A stretch of DNA of 5,313 bases from Helicobacteraceae bacterium (GTDB lineage Bacteria > Campylobacterota > Campylobacteria > Campylobacterales > SZUA-545), in the NCBI GenBank assembly GCA_031276985.1, contig JAISMA010000025.1, positions 1-5,313 on the forward strand, written 5' to 3'. The position numbers and the translations under genes were made by a program. The notes under the pieces are model-generated. The model was not told where the DNA came from. It saw only the letters and a program-made list of their open reading frames with translations, and made no database searches. Positions 5,106-5,313 of the stretch are shown piece after piece (within the stretch, counting starts at the first letter, position 1; every line of letters begins with the position of its first letter).

Positions 5106-5111
5106 ATTATA
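5106..5111 (-). promoter_or_regulatory. Sigma-70 type -10 box upstream of the lipoprotein gene
   Basis: The minus strand reads GTTATATAATCG, containing a perfect TATAAT. The hexamer 17 bases upstream (CGCGCA) does not resemble TTGACA, but Campylobacterota housekeeping promoters commonly lack a conserved -35. Transcription would start near 5098, leaving a leader of roughly 65 bases. This is the only good -10 I see upstream of flgC, so it may also feed the flagellar and pbpB-pyrB genes by read-through. Confidence 0.55.
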
Positions 5112-5171
5112 TAACAACTTGCGGCGTATGCGCGAAATAGCGATCAATCCGCGCAAAGCCTTTGAGCGCCT

Positions 5172-5313
5172 TTAACGCCGCGCTTTTCGGCGGGATTTCA
5201 GCGCGAGTTCCTCGGCGCTTTCCACGTTGTCCGAATCGGGCGTTATGCAATCAACGGGACAAACGGCGACGCATGCGGGTTCGTCGTAATGTCCCACGCA
5301 CTCCGTACAAGAG
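5172..5313 (-). CDS. 4Fe-4S ferredoxin (YfhL-like), C-terminal end (5' part outside the window)
   Basis: The minus-strand frame from the right edge to TAA at 5172-5174 gives 46 residues beginning SCTECVGHYDEPACVAVCPV. CTECVGHY..P.C..VCP is the second cluster-binding half of YfhL-like bacterial ferredoxins: cysteines at 2, 5, 14 and 18 of the fragment, spaced CxxC, eight residues, C, three residues, C followed by P. The first CxxCxxxCP half lies outside the window. Such ferredoxins are small cytoplasmic electron carriers. A fifth cysteine (residue 22, PVDC) stands where related proteins usually have Ala or another residue. The tail ESAEELALKSRRKARR is charged and more basic than usual. The gene ends about 60 bases before the -10 box of the lipoprotein gene; no clear terminator is visible between them. 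Confidence 0.85.
   Translation of the reverse strand, partial: SCTECVGHYDEPACVAVCPVDCITPDSDNVESAEELALKSRRKARR

Overview
This window looks like chromosomal DNA of a member of the Campylobacterota (the former Epsilonproteobacteria). The main reason is gene order: flgC, fliE, then a class B penicillin-binding protein (pbpB/ftsI) follow one another on one strand as in Campylobacter and Helicobacter, and the FlgC and NadA sequences resemble that group. The DNA has roughly balanced base composition, is rich in GCG and ATCG words, and is more GC-rich than Campylobacter. Genus and species cannot be told from the window.

Layout. Bases 1-168 (+) are the last 55 codons of nadA (quinolinate synthase). 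Bases 169-555 are a convergent intergenic gap without a credible gene. It holds a degenerate tandem repeat that starts inside nadA and two short palindromic repeat units in opposite orientation. From 556 to the right edge everything is on the minus strand. In transcription order (right to left) this is: the 3' end of a ferredoxin gene (5172-5313), a META-domain (HslJ-like) lipoprotein (4579-5034), flgC (3962-4459), fliE (3642-3947), pbpB/ftsI (1930-3639), pyrB (1044-1925) and a small SspB-like protein (556-1032).

The five genes from flgC to the SspB-like gene are separated by only 2-14 bases, with stop codons touching or overlapping the next ribosome binding site, so they are almost certainly one translationally coupled unit. 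It joins flagellar rod assembly, septal peptidoglycan synthesis, pyrimidine synthesis and possibly ClpXP protein turnover. The flgB gene that normally precedes flgC in this group is not here; the lipoprotein gene takes its place. That gene has its own good -10 box and a dyad at the predicted transcription start.

The most interesting points are the SspB-like protein with a linker and a conserved-looking C-terminal tail, suggestive of a ClpX adaptor; the strong over-representation of CGATCG (21 sites counted by hand, about 1.3 expected), reminiscent of the cyanobacterial HIP1 palindrome; and the repeats between nadA and the operon end. I do not see a mobile element, CRISPR array, tRNA or rRNA gene, or a clear new multi-gene system.
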